Part shown: piece by piece, positions 8,888 to 17,184 of the stretch
How positions within the stretch are numbered: position 1 is the first letter of the stretch
Layout of the letters: every line of letters begins with the position of its first letter
Position numbers and translations under genes: made by a program
Notes under the pieces: generated by a model
The model's input: only the letters and a program-made list of their open reading frames with translations
Told to the model about the DNA's origin: nothing
Database searches by the model: none
From: Maricaulis sp017643475
Lineage (GTDB): Bacteria; Pseudomonadota; Alphaproteobacteria; Caulobacterales; Maricaulaceae
Length of the DNA: 64,000 bases
NCBI RefSeq assembly: GCF_047123815.1
Contig: NZ_CP138920.1
Location: 186,001-250,000, forward strand
Reading direction: 5' to 3'

Positions 8888-9880
8888 CTAAACCCGTTCC
8901 AGGGCCCGGGCAAACATCGCCGGGTCGACATTCCCACCGGAGAGGACCGCACAGGCTGTGCGCCCCTTTACATCAGCCTTGCCGGAAAGAATCGAGGCGA
9001 GTGCCACGGCACCGCCCGGTTCGACCACGACCTTGAGATGACGCCAGGCAAAGGCCATTGCGTCGAGCACTTCTTCATCCGTCACAGCGTAGCCGCCGGA
9101 CAGCTGTCGCTTGTTCAACGACCACGTCAGCTTGCCATGGGTCGGGGTTATGACTGCGTCGCAGATGGATCCGGTAAGCTTCTTGTTGACGACATGCTCA
9201 CCCGTCTCGAAAGTCAGCTTCATATCGTCGAAATCAACGGGTTCCGCGGCCCAGACCTCGGTCTCGGAATTCATTGACTTGGCAGCCAGGCCAACACCCG
9301 CAATCAAGCCACCGCCTCCGGCACAACACACGATCTTGTCGATCTCCTGACCGAAACCACGCGCCTGGGACATCAATTCACGGCCAAGCGTGCCCTGGCC
9401 AGCGATGATGTACTTGTTCTCGAAAGGCGGAACGAGCGTCCGGCCCTCATCATCGGCAATCCGGGCGGCGATCTCCTCCCGGATTTCGGTGGCACGATCG
9501 TAAAACACCACGCTGCCACCCCAGAAATGCACACCCTCGACTTTTGCTTTGGGCGCGTCGTTGGGCATGATGATGGTCGCATTGGAGCCCATCAGACGGG
9601 CTGCAGCGGAAACCCCCTGGGCATGATTTCCGGAGGAATATGCCACCACGCCCCGCTTGAGTTCCGCCTCACCCAGGCGAGAGATACGGTTATAGGCGCC
9701 GCGGAATTTGAAACTTCCGGTGCGCTGGAGGCATTCAGGCTTTACGAAAACCCGACCGCCCACACGTTCATCCAGGACATCGCTGCGCAATAAGGGCGTT
9801 TCAACCGCCACGCCTTTTACACGGTCCGCTGCATCCTCGATATCGGCAAACGCGGGAACATCATTCTGATCAAAAGCCAT
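8888..9880 (-). CDS. Threonine dehydratase / serine racemase-like PLP enzyme (fold type II)
   Basis: The 330-residue protein has the PLP lysine in TGSFKFRGAYN, the substrate loop SSGNHAQG and the phosphate-binding loop CCAGGGGLIAG. There is no C-terminal ACT domain, so this is the short, catabolic (TdcB-like) type of threonine/serine ammonia-lyase, and serine racemase is also possible. The start MAFDQNDVPAF at 9880 matches family length; the open frame continues far upstream but that part is antisense to the acyl-CoA synthetase gene. It is divergent from that synthetase gene. Confidence 0.9.
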   Translation of the reverse strand: MAFDQNDVPAFADIEDAADRVKGVAVETPLLRSDVLDERVGGRVFVKPECLQRTGSFKFRGAYNRISRLGEAELKRGVVAYSSGNHAQGVSAAARLMGSNATIIMPNDAPKAKVEGVHFWGGSVVFYDRATEIREEIAARIADDEGRTLVPPFENKYIIAGQGTLGRELMSQARGFGQEIDKIVCCAGGGGLIAGVGLAAKSMNSETEVWAAEPVDFDDMKLTFETGEHVVNKKLTGSICDAVITPTHGKLTWSLNKRQLSGGYAVTDEEVLDAMAFAWRHLKVVVEPGGAVALASILSGKADVKGRTACAVLSGGNVDPAMFARALERV

Positions 9881-10036
9881 ACTGCACTCCACTCGAATCT
9901 GCCCCGGCGCACTGGCAGAAATGCTTAAGCAATATATTCTCCTTGCGCAAAGGGATTGCGCCGCGGGCGCGGAAGGCCTTTGATACAGAAAAGAGTAAAA
10001 CGTCCAACCGGTTGTTCGAAGGGGAGATTGAGAACG

Positions 10037-11674
10037 ATGCGCGCACACATGATGGATTGTCCGCTGATGATTTCGGACATTCTTGTCCACGCCGCCAAAT
10101 GCCATGGCGATACCGAAATTGTTACGCGTCTGCCGGAAAGCGGCGAAACCCACCGCCAAGGTTATGCTGCCACCCATGAAAGAACCAAACAGCTGGCCAA
10201 TGCGCTGCTGACTGATCTGGGCATCCAGGACGGTGATGTCGTCTCGACGATCGCCTGGAACTCCCATCGCCATTTCGAGCTCTATTACGCCATCTCCGGC
10301 GTCGGCGCCGTAGTGCACACGGTCAATCCGCGCCTCGACCCGAAACAGCTTATCTGGATGCTGGCGCACGCTGAATCCAAGGCCGTCTTCTTCGACATCC
10401 AGTTCGCCCCGCTGATCGACGGCATTGCCGCGCATTGCCCGGGCGTGAAGAACTGGATCTTGATGACCGACAGCGCTCACAAGGGTGCGGTCAAGACAGA
10501 ATGCCTGACCTATGAAGAACTGATCGGCGCCCATTCCAGTGACTACACCTGGCCGGTCTTCGACGAGAACAAGGCCGCTGGCCTGTGTTACACCTCGGGC
10601 ACGACGGGTGACCCCAAGGGAGCACTCTACTCCCACCGTTCGAACGTCCTCCACGCGCTGACTACCTCGGCGGCAGACGTGATCGGTGTCGGTGCACGTG
10701 GCACGCTGTTGCCGGTCGTACCGATGTTCCACGTCAATGCCTGGGGCATTCCCTACGCCGCGCCAATGAACGGTGCCAAGCTGGTTATGCCGGGTCCGCT
10801 GCTGGACGGGCCAAACCTGCACAAGATGATCGAGGAAGAAAAAGTCAATTACGTCGCCGGCGTACCCACGGTCTGGCTCGGACTTCTCAACCATCTCGAG
10901 CAGAACAATTTGCGTATCGACGGTGTCGAGCGCGTACTCATCGGCGGCTCTGCCCTGCCCGAAGCCCTGCTGCGGGCCTATGAGGACAAGTATGGCGTCA
11001 CCATGCAGCAAGGCTGGGGCATGACCGAGATGAGCCCGCTGGGCACGGTCAACGCCGCGCTTCCCAAGCATGACGGCCTGAGCCGCGAGGAAGAGATCAA
11101 GATCAAGCTGAAACAGGGGCGGCTCGTCTTTGGTGTCGGCATGCGTATTGTTGACGATGAAGGCAAGGAACTGCCTTGGGACGGCCAGTCCTCCGGTCAC
11201 GTCCAGGTCCGTGGTCCATGGATCGTTTCGTCCTATTTCAAGGGTGCGGGCGCCGAGGCCTTTACCGATGATGGCTGGTTCAAAACCGGTGATGTGGCAC
11301 ATCTCGATGGCGATGGTTTCATGACCATCACCGACCGCTCCAAGGACGTTATCAAGACCGGGGGCGAATGGATCTCCTCCATTGACCTGGAAAACGCCGC
11401 CATGGGCCATCCGGACGTGGAGATGGCGGCCGCCGTCGGCATGCCGCACCCTAAATGGCAGGAACGCCCCTTGCTGGTCGTCCAGGCCAAGGAAGGCGCT
11501 CCCAGGGACGCGGACAGCATCATCGAGTATCTGCGCGGAGAAGTTCCGAAATGGTGGTTGCCCGATGCGGTCGAGTTTATCGACGCTATGCCGATCGGCG
11601 CGACCGGCAAGATGCTCAAGACCAAGCTGCGCGAGATTTACGCGGATTACGACTTTCCGACAGTAGATGCGTAA
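10037..11674 (+). CDS. AMP-dependent acyl-CoA synthetase (medium/long-chain fatty acid type)
   Basis: This enzyme activates a carboxylic acid to its CoA thioester through an acyl-adenylate. Visible motifs are the P-loop YTSGTTGDPKG, the adenylate motif GWGMTEMSPLGT, the hinge region TGDVAHLDGDGFMTITDRSKDVIKTGGEWIS (read as blocks), and the catalytic lysine in GATGKMLK. The 545-residue length fits the fatty-acyl-CoA ligase group. A start 4 residues later (MMDCPL) is also possible. It is a single gene with its own terminator. The substrate chain length cannot be told from sequence. Confidence 0.9.
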   Translation: MRAHMMDCPLMISDILVHAAKCHGDTEIVTRLPESGETHRQGYAATHERTKQLANALLTDLGIQDGDVVSTIAWNSHRHFELYYAISGVGAVVHTVNPRLDPKQLIWMLAHAESKAVFFDIQFAPLIDGIAAHCPGVKNWILMTDSAHKGAVKTECLTYEELIGAHSSDYTWPVFDENKAAGLCYTSGTTGDPKGALYSHRSNVLHALTTSAADVIGVGARGTLLPVVPMFHVNAWGIPYAAPMNGAKLVMPGPLLDGPNLHKMIEEEKVNYVAGVPTVWLGLLNHLEQNNLRIDGVERVLIGGSALPEALLRAYEDKYGVTMQQGWGMTEMSPLGTVNAALPKHDGLSREEEIKIKLKQGRLVFGVGMRIVDDEGKELPWDGQSSGHVQVRGPWIVSSYFKGAGAEAFTDDGWFKTGDVAHLDGDGFMTITDRSKDVIKTGGEWISSIDLENAAMGHPDVEMAAAVGMPHPKWQERPLLVVQAKEGAPRDADSIIEYLRGEVPKWWLPDAVEFIDAMPIGATGKMLKTKLREIYADYDFPTVDA

Positions 11675-11695
11675 CACGTGCTGATATCAAACGAG

Positions 11696-11724
11696 AAAGC
11701 CCCGGTCGGACCGGGGCTTTTTTG
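11696..11724 (+). terminator. Rho-independent terminator after acyl-CoA synthetase
   Basis: Arms AAAGCCCCGG and CCGGGGCTTT around a 5-nt loop, followed by a T run. It lies between the convergent acyl-CoA synthetase and the STAS-like gene and may serve both directions. Confidence 0.88.
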
Positions 11725-11730
11725 TAGGTG

Positions 11731-12114
11731 TCAGCTGTCGGTCAACCAGGCCAGGGCGGCCTCTTCACTCGAAAAGGCCCGGATGTCGAACCCCACCGCC
11801 TTGAGAACCCGGGTAACTCCCATCCAGGCATCATCGGGCTGATCAACATCGCGCAGCATGGCAATGCGCTCGAGCACGCCAACAACATCCGCGCCAAACT
11901 CCGCAAGGTCCACCAATTGGTTCTCTGAGAAAGAACCATTGGCATGACGCGCCTCGACCAGGACACGCAACACCCCGCAAGTTTGCGCAAGATGAGCGAC
12001 TTCCCTCATCCGGTTCTTAATGTCCTCGATCTCGCTGACATAGGATTCCACGACATGGATATAGTCGCCACGTAAAACCGAGAAGCCTTCTACGCTGACT
12101 GAGGGTTCCGACAT
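11731..12114 (-). CDS. STAS/SpoIIAA-like (SEC14-like) small protein
   Basis: A 127-residue soluble protein with a pattern typical of short SpoIIAA-like/STAS-fold proteins: an N-terminal strand, a central helix-strand unit (VLVEARHANGSFS), and a C-terminal FDIRAFSSEEAALAWL ending. The start MSEPSVSVEGF at 12114 is preferred to a longer frame opening at 12216. A distant relative by pattern lies at 44310-44693. Role unknown; relatives are found as stand-alone regulators. Confidence 0.6.
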   Translation of the reverse strand: MSEPSVSVEGFSVLRGDYIHVVESYVSEIEDIKNRMREVAHLAQTCGVLRVLVEARHANGSFSENQLVDLAEFGADVVGVLERIAMLRDVDQPDDAWMGVTRVLKAVGFDIRAFSSEEAALAWLTDS

Positions 12115-12310
12115 TCCGGATATCCATTCGAATCTGTTCGTGCAAATTCTAGCAAAATCTCGGTCGAGCGCGGAATAATCTGATCCGGCGGAATTTGGGG
12201 GGACAAACGCATGCACGTTCCCCTATCCGTCCCCCTTGCGAGCGCCGGGGTCGACTCGTATCTTCATATCGTAATTCGATAAGACCTGAACGGGTCGCTC
12301 AGAGGAAGAA

Positions 12311-12514
12311 ATGGAAATCTATTACATGGGAGCTGAAGCTGCGATTGTTGGACTGATCCTCGGATTTTTGCCGACGCTTATCGCCCTGCTGCGCGGACAC
12401 GACAATACGTTCGCCATCTTCCTGACCAATCTGCTTCTGGGCTGGACCGGCATCGGTTGGATCATTGCCCTGATCTGGTCTTTCACAGCCATCCGCAGAC
12501 GCGTGCGGACATAG
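12311..12514 (+). CDS. Superinfection-immunity (Imm-like) small membrane protein
   Basis: A 67-residue protein with two transmembrane helices and the family pattern FLPTLIALLRGHDNTFAIFL and GWTGIGWIIALIW, matching the Imm_superinfect family named after the T4 Imm protein. In bacteria these proteins are widespread and are usually not phage-derived; a role in blocking DNA entry has not been shown for most. A purine-rich ribosome-binding site (AGAGGAAGAA) precedes the ATG. No phage genes are nearby. Confidence 0.8.
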   Translation: MEIYYMGAEAAIVGLILGFLPTLIALLRGHDNTFAIFLTNLLLGWTGIGWIIALIWSFTAIRRRVRT

Positions 12515-12580
12515 TCGACGATCTTACCCCTCCCCAAGTCGACACATAAAAACAAGAATACGCGTCTCCTTCCCCAAGAG

Positions 12581-12614
12581 AAACGCCCGGGTATCCTCAC
12601 ACCCGGGCGTTTTG
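12581..12614 (+). terminator. Strong hairpin terminator between Imm-like gene and DUF4287 gene
   Basis: Twelve-base arms AAACGCCCGGGT and ACCCGGGCGTTT around an 8-nt loop. The arms carry A and T runs on both sides, so it can work in either direction. Confidence 0.82.
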
Positions 12615-12647
12615 CTGTTATCCTGCCACTTAAGACCGGAGGACAGG

Positions 12648-13214
12648 ATGAGCACCGGCACCAAACCAAGCCCGCTGGACAGCATGATCGCCAACATGCC
12701 GGAGAAGACCGGCAAGAGCCTGGAGGAATGGGTCGGGCTGCTTGGGCCTGTCGGGACACGCAAACATGGCGAGTTGATGAAAGTGCTCAAAGGCGATCAC
12801 GGGCTCAGCCATGGTTATGCCAATCTGGTCGCGCACACGGCCCGTGACAGCATGCCCTCGAACGACAAGCCGGACGATCCGGTCGCAACGCAATATGCCG
12901 GCAAGGAAGCACTGAAACCGGTCTACGACGCGCTCATTGCTGCCGTCAGCGCCTTTGGCGGCGATGTCGAGATCGCGCCCAAGAAAGCCTATGTCAGCCT
13001 GCGCCGGGCCAAACAGTTCGCCCTGATCCAGCCCACGACCAAGTCCCGCGTGGATGTCGGTATCAAGCTCAAGGATGTCGAGCCTGGCGACCGGCTGGAA
13101 GCCTCGGGCAGTTTCAATTCCATGGTGACACATCGCGTTCGCACGGCGAATGTGCATGACATCGACGACGAGCTGAAAGCCTGGCTGAAGACAGCCTATG
13201 ACTCGGCGGGCTAG
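12648..13214 (+). CDS. DUF4287 + DUF5655 domain protein
   Basis: The 188-residue protein starts with a DUF4287 module (residues about 10-65; MPEKTGKSLEEWVGLL and LMKVLKGDHGLSHGYANLVAH) followed by a DUF5655 module (about 80-185; FGGDVEIAPKKAYVSLRRAKQFALIQP). This two-domain arrangement is widespread in bacteria as a single-copy housekeeping-like gene of unknown function; DUF5655 resembles small nucleic-acid or ligand-binding folds. It is convergent with the hybrid kinase gene, with 2 nt between the stops. Confidence 0.82.
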   Translation: MSTGTKPSPLDSMIANMPEKTGKSLEEWVGLLGPVGTRKHGELMKVLKGDHGLSHGYANLVAHTARDSMPSNDKPDDPVATQYAGKEALKPVYDALIAAVSAFGGDVEIAPKKAYVSLRRAKQFALIQPTTKSRVDVGIKLKDVEPGDRLEASGSFNSMVTHRVRTANVHDIDDELKAWLKTAYDSAG

Positions 13215-13216
13215 CT

Positions 13217-14860
13217 TTAGGACGCCTTGCGGTTGTGCGTATCCGGCGTGCCCTGAGCATCCGATTTTGCATGAGCGACACCTTCCAGCGTCCCGCGTAA
13301 TTCCTCGACATTGATCGGCTTTCCAAGCGCGCCATCCATACCGCACTCCAGGTATTGCGCGACCTGTTCGCGCATCAGATTGGCCGTGAGCGCATGGATC
13401 GGAACCGGTTTCGCATCCGAATTGCTTTCCAGTTGCCTGATAGCCCGTGTCGCCTCGAGGCCGCTCATTTCCGGCATCATCACATCCATCAGGATTACAT
13501 CGAAGGATTCCTCGCGGAACATCTCAACAGCTTCGCGACCATTCTCGGCAAAGGCTGGCTCCACTCCCATGGGTTTGAGCAAGGCGCCCAGCACAATGCG
13601 GTTGGTCGCATTGTCCTCGGCCGCCAGAACGCGAAGCGAGGCGAGAGAGACCTGCTGCCCACTCTCCGACGTATCATCGCCGGCCAGCGCAGGGGCCTCG
13701 GTAGCTTGGAGAGCCAGTTCGACCCGGAAAACAGAACCGCGGCCATTCTCGCTTCGAACCGAGATCTCCCCCCCCATTTTCTCGACGAGGTTTTTGCAGA
13801 TTGCCAATCCCAGCCCGGTACCGCCGAACTTGCGGGCCGTGGTAACCTCGCCTTGCTGAAAAGGTTTGAACAGGCGGGCCTGAACCTCCTCCGACATGCC
13901 GATCCCGCTGTCCTCGACCTCGAAAACCAATGGTGTCATGCCATCATCGCGCACTTCACCAAACTCGACTCGTAATTCGACACCGCCGAACTGAGTAAAT
14001 TTGATCGCGTTGAAAACCAGGTTAGACAGGATTTGGCGCAGGCGAGTTTCGTCACCCATGAACCAGCCCCGGGCCGGAGATGAGACATAGTGGAGGCCTT
14101 TTTCAACGGCTTTCACGTGAAAAAGACCGGATGCTCCCTTTATCAGCGCGGCCAGATCAAAGGCGCGATTCTCCAGCTCGAGCTCACCCGCCTCGACCTT
14201 GGAGTAGTCGAGAACGTCGTTGAGAATGGTTAGCAAACCTTGTCCACTGTCGATAACGATGCTCAGCGCTTCGCGCTGTTCCGGTGCCAGTTCCGTGCCC
14301 GCAAGGAAATCGGCCATGCCCAGCACGCCATTGAGCGGCGTACGGATTTCATGGCTGACAGTGGCCAAAAACTGGGTCTTTGCCTCGTTGGCCGCTTCGG
14401 CCTGCCGAGATTTGGCCTTGAGCTCTTTCGAGATGCGCTGGGCATCCTCGAGCAATTGCTGATGTATCACACTGATCAGATGAGTATCCAGGGTGCTGTC
14501 TGTCGGTGCAAAGTCACTAAAGACAAGCATCTGTCCGCCGACCTTGCCATCAGCAGTGGGGATATGCCCTACGAGCAGGTGCAGGAGGCCATCCTGGACC
14601 TTGACCAGCCCGCGCAGACGTAGATCCGAATTGAAAAGCGATTTCAGTATGATGGACTGCTTGCAGCCAATCAGTTCGGCCACATCGTGTATGCGCGGCC
14701 GTTCGAACTTGAAAGCATCCAGAAACTTTCTCCCGACCAAACCCTCTCCGAGATGGCGCACAAGCGACGGCCCCGCAGCCTCGATCAGCCCTTCAGGTGT
14801 TACAGCCAAGCGAGCTGGATACAACTCATCTAACAGCTCCTTGTTCAATTCAAGCGCCAT
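13217..14860 (-). CDS. Soluble hybrid histidine kinase with HNOBA-like N-terminus, partner of H-NOX
   Basis: The 547-residue kinase has no membrane segment. Residues 1-125 resemble the heme-NO-binding-associated (HNOBA/PAS-like) domain, followed by a coiled-coil (134-162), the HisKA phosphoacceptor His170 in VSHEIRTPLNG, an ATPase domain (N box near 285, GGTGLGLAICKN near 348-358), and a receiver domain with phosphoacceptor Asp460 in VILMDVMMPE. The H-NOX gene ends 8 nt upstream in the same operon. In known pairs the nitric-oxide-bound H-NOX changes kinase autophosphorylation and so controls biofilm or attachment. No HPt or output protein is adjacent. Confidence 0.9.
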   Translation of the reverse strand: MALELNKELLDELYPARLAVTPEGLIEAAGPSLVRHLGEGLVGRKFLDAFKFERPRIHDVAELIGCKQSIILKSLFNSDLRLRGLVKVQDGLLHLLVGHIPTADGKVGGQMLVFSDFAPTDSTLDTHLISVIHQQLLEDAQRISKELKAKSRQAEAANEAKTQFLATVSHEIRTPLNGVLGMADFLAGTELAPEQREALSIVIDSGQGLLTILNDVLDYSKVEAGELELENRAFDLAALIKGASGLFHVKAVEKGLHYVSSPARGWFMGDETRLRQILSNLVFNAIKFTQFGGVELRVEFGEVRDDGMTPLVFEVEDSGIGMSEEVQARLFKPFQQGEVTTARKFGGTGLGLAICKNLVEKMGGEISVRSENGRGSVFRVELALQATEAPALAGDDTSESGQQVSLASLRVLAAEDNATNRIVLGALLKPMGVEPAFAENGREAVEMFREESFDVILMDVMMPEMSGLEATRAIRQLESNSDAKPVPIHALTANLMREQVAQYLECGMDGALGKPINVEELRGTLEGVAHAKSDAQGTPDTHNRKAS

Positions 14861-14868
14861 GATCCACC

Positions 14869-15417
14869 TCAGGCTACCTTGGCGGCTCGTCGATCAACTG
14901 TGAATGCAACATGATCTTCTCGGACGTCAAAACTGACGTCGCCCTCATCGTCAAAGCGTTCTAGAAGGCCTTCAAGAAGGCCCTTCACGAACATTTCCAG
15001 CCCGCTGCGCGAAGAGCGATATTCAACTTCCAGCCGCTGCGCATCGCTATGCACCACGATGAAAGACGGCATGTCCGCGTCCGGCATGGTCGACTTGATA
15101 CTGGTATGCATGCGATCAAGATTGTTGAGCAGGCTTTCCAAGTCGTTGCCGGCCATCTCCATGACCGATCGGTAACTGGTAGAGGCTGCGAACTCGATCC
15201 AGTACCTGCCAAACGCGGCCAGCAGGTCCCCGATCGGCATCCCGGTGACGCCCTGTATGGCACCGATCAGGGCAAAGGTCACATCATCGGTGTAGGTCTG
15301 AGCACTGATGAAATGCTCTTCATCCAGACCAGATTTCTCAAGAATTACCGACCATGTCTCTGCATCCGCGACCGTGTGAACCATTTCGCGCGCGGCCTGG
15401 TGGATCATCCCATACAT
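14869..15417 (-). CDS. H-NOX heme nitric-oxide/oxygen-binding sensor
   Basis: The 182-residue protein carries the H-NOX hallmarks: proximal heme ligand His104 in LDRMHTSI and the heme-propionate motif YxSxR as Tyr133-Arg-Ser135-Ser-Arg137. The start MYGMIHQAA is typical of the family. It is a stand-alone, cytosolic gas sensor rather than a fusion, and the downstream hybrid kinase with an HNOBA-like domain is its obvious partner. The gene lies 62 nt downstream of the flavoprotein gene on the same strand. Confidence 0.93.
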   Translation of the reverse strand: MYGMIHQAAREMVHTVADAETWSVILEKSGLDEEHFISAQTYTDDVTFALIGAIQGVTGMPIGDLLAAFGRYWIEFAASTSYRSVMEMAGNDLESLLNNLDRMHTSIKSTMPDADMPSFIVVHSDAQRLEVEYRSSRSGLEMFVKGLLEGLLERFDDEGDVSFDVREDHVAFTVDRRAAKVA

Positions 15418-15479
15418 CTACACCCCCCTCATTGGATGACAAAAGGTTTCACGAAGATACAAACTAGCTGTTAACGGCG

Positions 15480-16154
15480 TCAGATCCAGCTTGAGATGTC
15501 GTCGAGCGATTTCTTGATCAGGGCGTGCTCTGGCACGGTCGCATCAGCAGTCGGATATCCGGCGACGATCAGCATGTAGGCCTTTTCGTCACCGGGGCGT
15601 TCGCAGACCTCGTTGAGAAAGCGCATCGGATTGGGCGTATGCGTCAGCGTCACTAGACCCGCCTGGTGCAGGGCTGCCAGCATGAAACCACACGCGATGC
15701 CGACACTCTCGTTGATGTAGTAGTTCTTGCGCTTTTCCTCGACCGTCACGCCACCGCGTTTCTGGGCAAAGATGGCAATGATCACCGGCGCATGTTCCAG
15801 GAAGGGTTTGTCCGCATCGGTTCCCAGCGGCGTCAGGGCGTCCAGCCATTCATCGCCGGCCTTGCCGGCATAAAAGGCCCGCTCCTCCTCCTCGGCGGCT
15901 TCGCGCAAAGCCTTGCGCTTGCCAGGATCCTCGATGACGGAGAAATGCCAGGGCTGGTGGTTGGCGCCCGACGGCGCAGACCCCGCCGCCTTGATGGCTT
16001 CCTCGACAATACGGCGATCAACCGGCCGCTCGTCAAAATCACGCACCGTGCGGCGACGCTTGAGGTCTTCGGTAAACGTCGTCACCCGGGAGAGCATCTC
16101 CTCGGCCGGGTATTCAACATAGTTTTCAAGCGGAACGCGTTTTTCAGAACTCAT
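15480..16154 (-). CDS. Nitroreductase-fold flavoprotein of the iodotyrosine deiodinase (IYD) type
   Basis: The 224-residue FMN protein has the family start RRRTVRDFDERPV and SAPSGANHQPWHFSVI. Along its whole length it parallels animal IYD, including YYINESVGIACGFMLAALHQAGLVTLTHTP and the VAGYPTADATVP segment. The three residues that in IYD bind the amino-acid part of halotyrosine through the lid, Glu-Tyr-Lys, are present as Glu91, Tyr95 and Lys116 with the same spacing (4 and 21). Reductive dehalogenation of iodo- or bromotyrosine is therefore the best guess. It starts 1 nt after the tdh stop, so the two form an operon. Confidence 0.8.
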   Translation of the reverse strand: MSSEKRVPLENYVEYPAEEMLSRVTTFTEDLKRRRTVRDFDERPVDRRIVEEAIKAAGSAPSGANHQPWHFSVIEDPGKRKALREAAEEEERAFYAGKAGDEWLDALTPLGTDADKPFLEHAPVIIAIFAQKRGGVTVEEKRKNYYINESVGIACGFMLAALHQAGLVTLTHTPNPMRFLNEVCERPGDEKAYMLIVAGYPTADATVPEHALIKKSLDDISSWI

Positions 16155-16155
16155 A

Positions 16156-17184
16156 TCAGCCCCAGTCCAGCACGACCTTACCGGACTTGCCGGAACGCAT
16201 GGCGTCGAACCCCTTCTGGAACTCGTCGGCGGCATAGTGGTGGGTGATGATGCGGGATACATCCAGACCGCTCTCCAGCATGGCGATCATCTTGTACCAG
16301 GTCTCGAACATCTCTCGGCCATAGATGCCTTCAAGACGAATGGCCTTGAGCACCAGCTTGCCGAAATCAACCGGGATCGGCTTGGAGGGCAGGCCGAGCA
16401 TGGCGATCTTGCCGCCCATGATCATCTTGTCGAGCATGGTGTCGAAAGCCTGTGGCGCGCCGGACATTTCCAGGCCGACATCGAAACCCTCGGTCATTTT
16501 CAGCTCGTGCATGACATCGCTAAGATCTTCCTTGGAGACGTCCACGGTGCGGATATTCGGGGCGACCTGGCCAGCCAGGTGCAGGCGATGGGTATTGATG
16601 TCTGTCAGCACGACATGACGCGCGCCGACATGGCGTGCAATTGCGGCCGCCATGATACCGATCGGACCGGCACCAGTGATCAGCACATCCTCGCCGATCA
16701 GATCAAACTTCAGCGCGGTGTGAACGGCATTGCCCAGCGGATCGAGAATGGACCCAAGCTCGTCCGTTACCGCGTCCGGCAGTGGCACGACATTGAAGGC
16801 CGGCAGGCAGAGATATTCAGCAAAAGCGCCCGGCGCGTTGACGCCGATACCTCGGGTTTCCGGGTCCAGATGGAAACGCCCTGCCCGCACGGCACGCGAC
16901 GCATCGCCCACGACATGCCCTTCGCCCGAGACACGCTGGCCGATTTTGACTCGGGTGACATTGCCGCCGATATCGACGATCTCACCGGCATATTCATGAC
17001 CGACGACCATGGGAGTGGGAACGTTTTTCGCCGCCCAGTCATCCCAGTTATAGATGTGGATGTCGGTTCCGCAGATCGCCGTCTTGCGGATCTTGATCAG
17101 GACATCATCCGGGCCGATCTGCGGCTCGGGAACATCCTCCATCCACATACCTTCTTCAGGCTTCGCCTTCACCAGCGCTTTCAT
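16156..17184 (-). CDS. tdh: L-threonine 3-dehydrogenase without structural-zinc cysteines
   Basis: Oxidises L-threonine to 2-amino-3-ketobutyrate with NAD. The 342-residue medium-chain dehydrogenase keeps the catalytic zinc site (AICGTDIH with Cys38, GHEYAGE) and the NAD motif GAGPIGIMAAAIA. The lobe that holds the second, structural zinc in E. coli Tdh (Cys93, 96, 99, 107) reads GHVVGDASRAVRAGRFHLD, with Gly, Ser, Val and Asp in those places. The second of two adjacent ATGs is chosen because GGAGGG then has normal spacing. The partner gene kbl is 4 kb upstream on the same strand, not adjacent. Confidence 0.9.
   Translation of the reverse strand: MKALVKAKPEEGMWMEDVPEPQIGPDDVLIKIRKTAICGTDIHIYNWDDWAAKNVPTPMVVGHEYAGEIVDIGGNVTRVKIGQRVSGEGHVVGDASRAVRAGRFHLDPETRGIGVNAPGAFAEYLCLPAFNVVPLPDAVTDELGSILDPLGNAVHTALKFDLIGEDVLITGAGPIGIMAAAIARHVGARHVVLTDINTHRLHLAGQVAPNIRTVDVSKEDLSDVMHELKMTEGFDVGLEMSGAPQAFDTMLDKMIMGGKIAMLGLPSKPIPVDFGKLVLKAIRLEGIYGREMFETWYKMIAMLESGLDVSRIITHHYAADEFQKGFDAMRSGKSGKVVLDWG

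Noticed and set aside
9881..11677. Long leftward open frame extending the threonine dehydratase to 929 codons
   Set aside because: The extra part is antisense to the acyl-CoA synthetase, has no family features, and the dehydratase has its normal start at 9880.
12311..12514. Prophage remnant because of the superinfection-immunity-like gene
   Set aside because: No phage structural, integrase or lysis genes and no attachment-site repeats are nearby; such genes are widespread in chromosomes.
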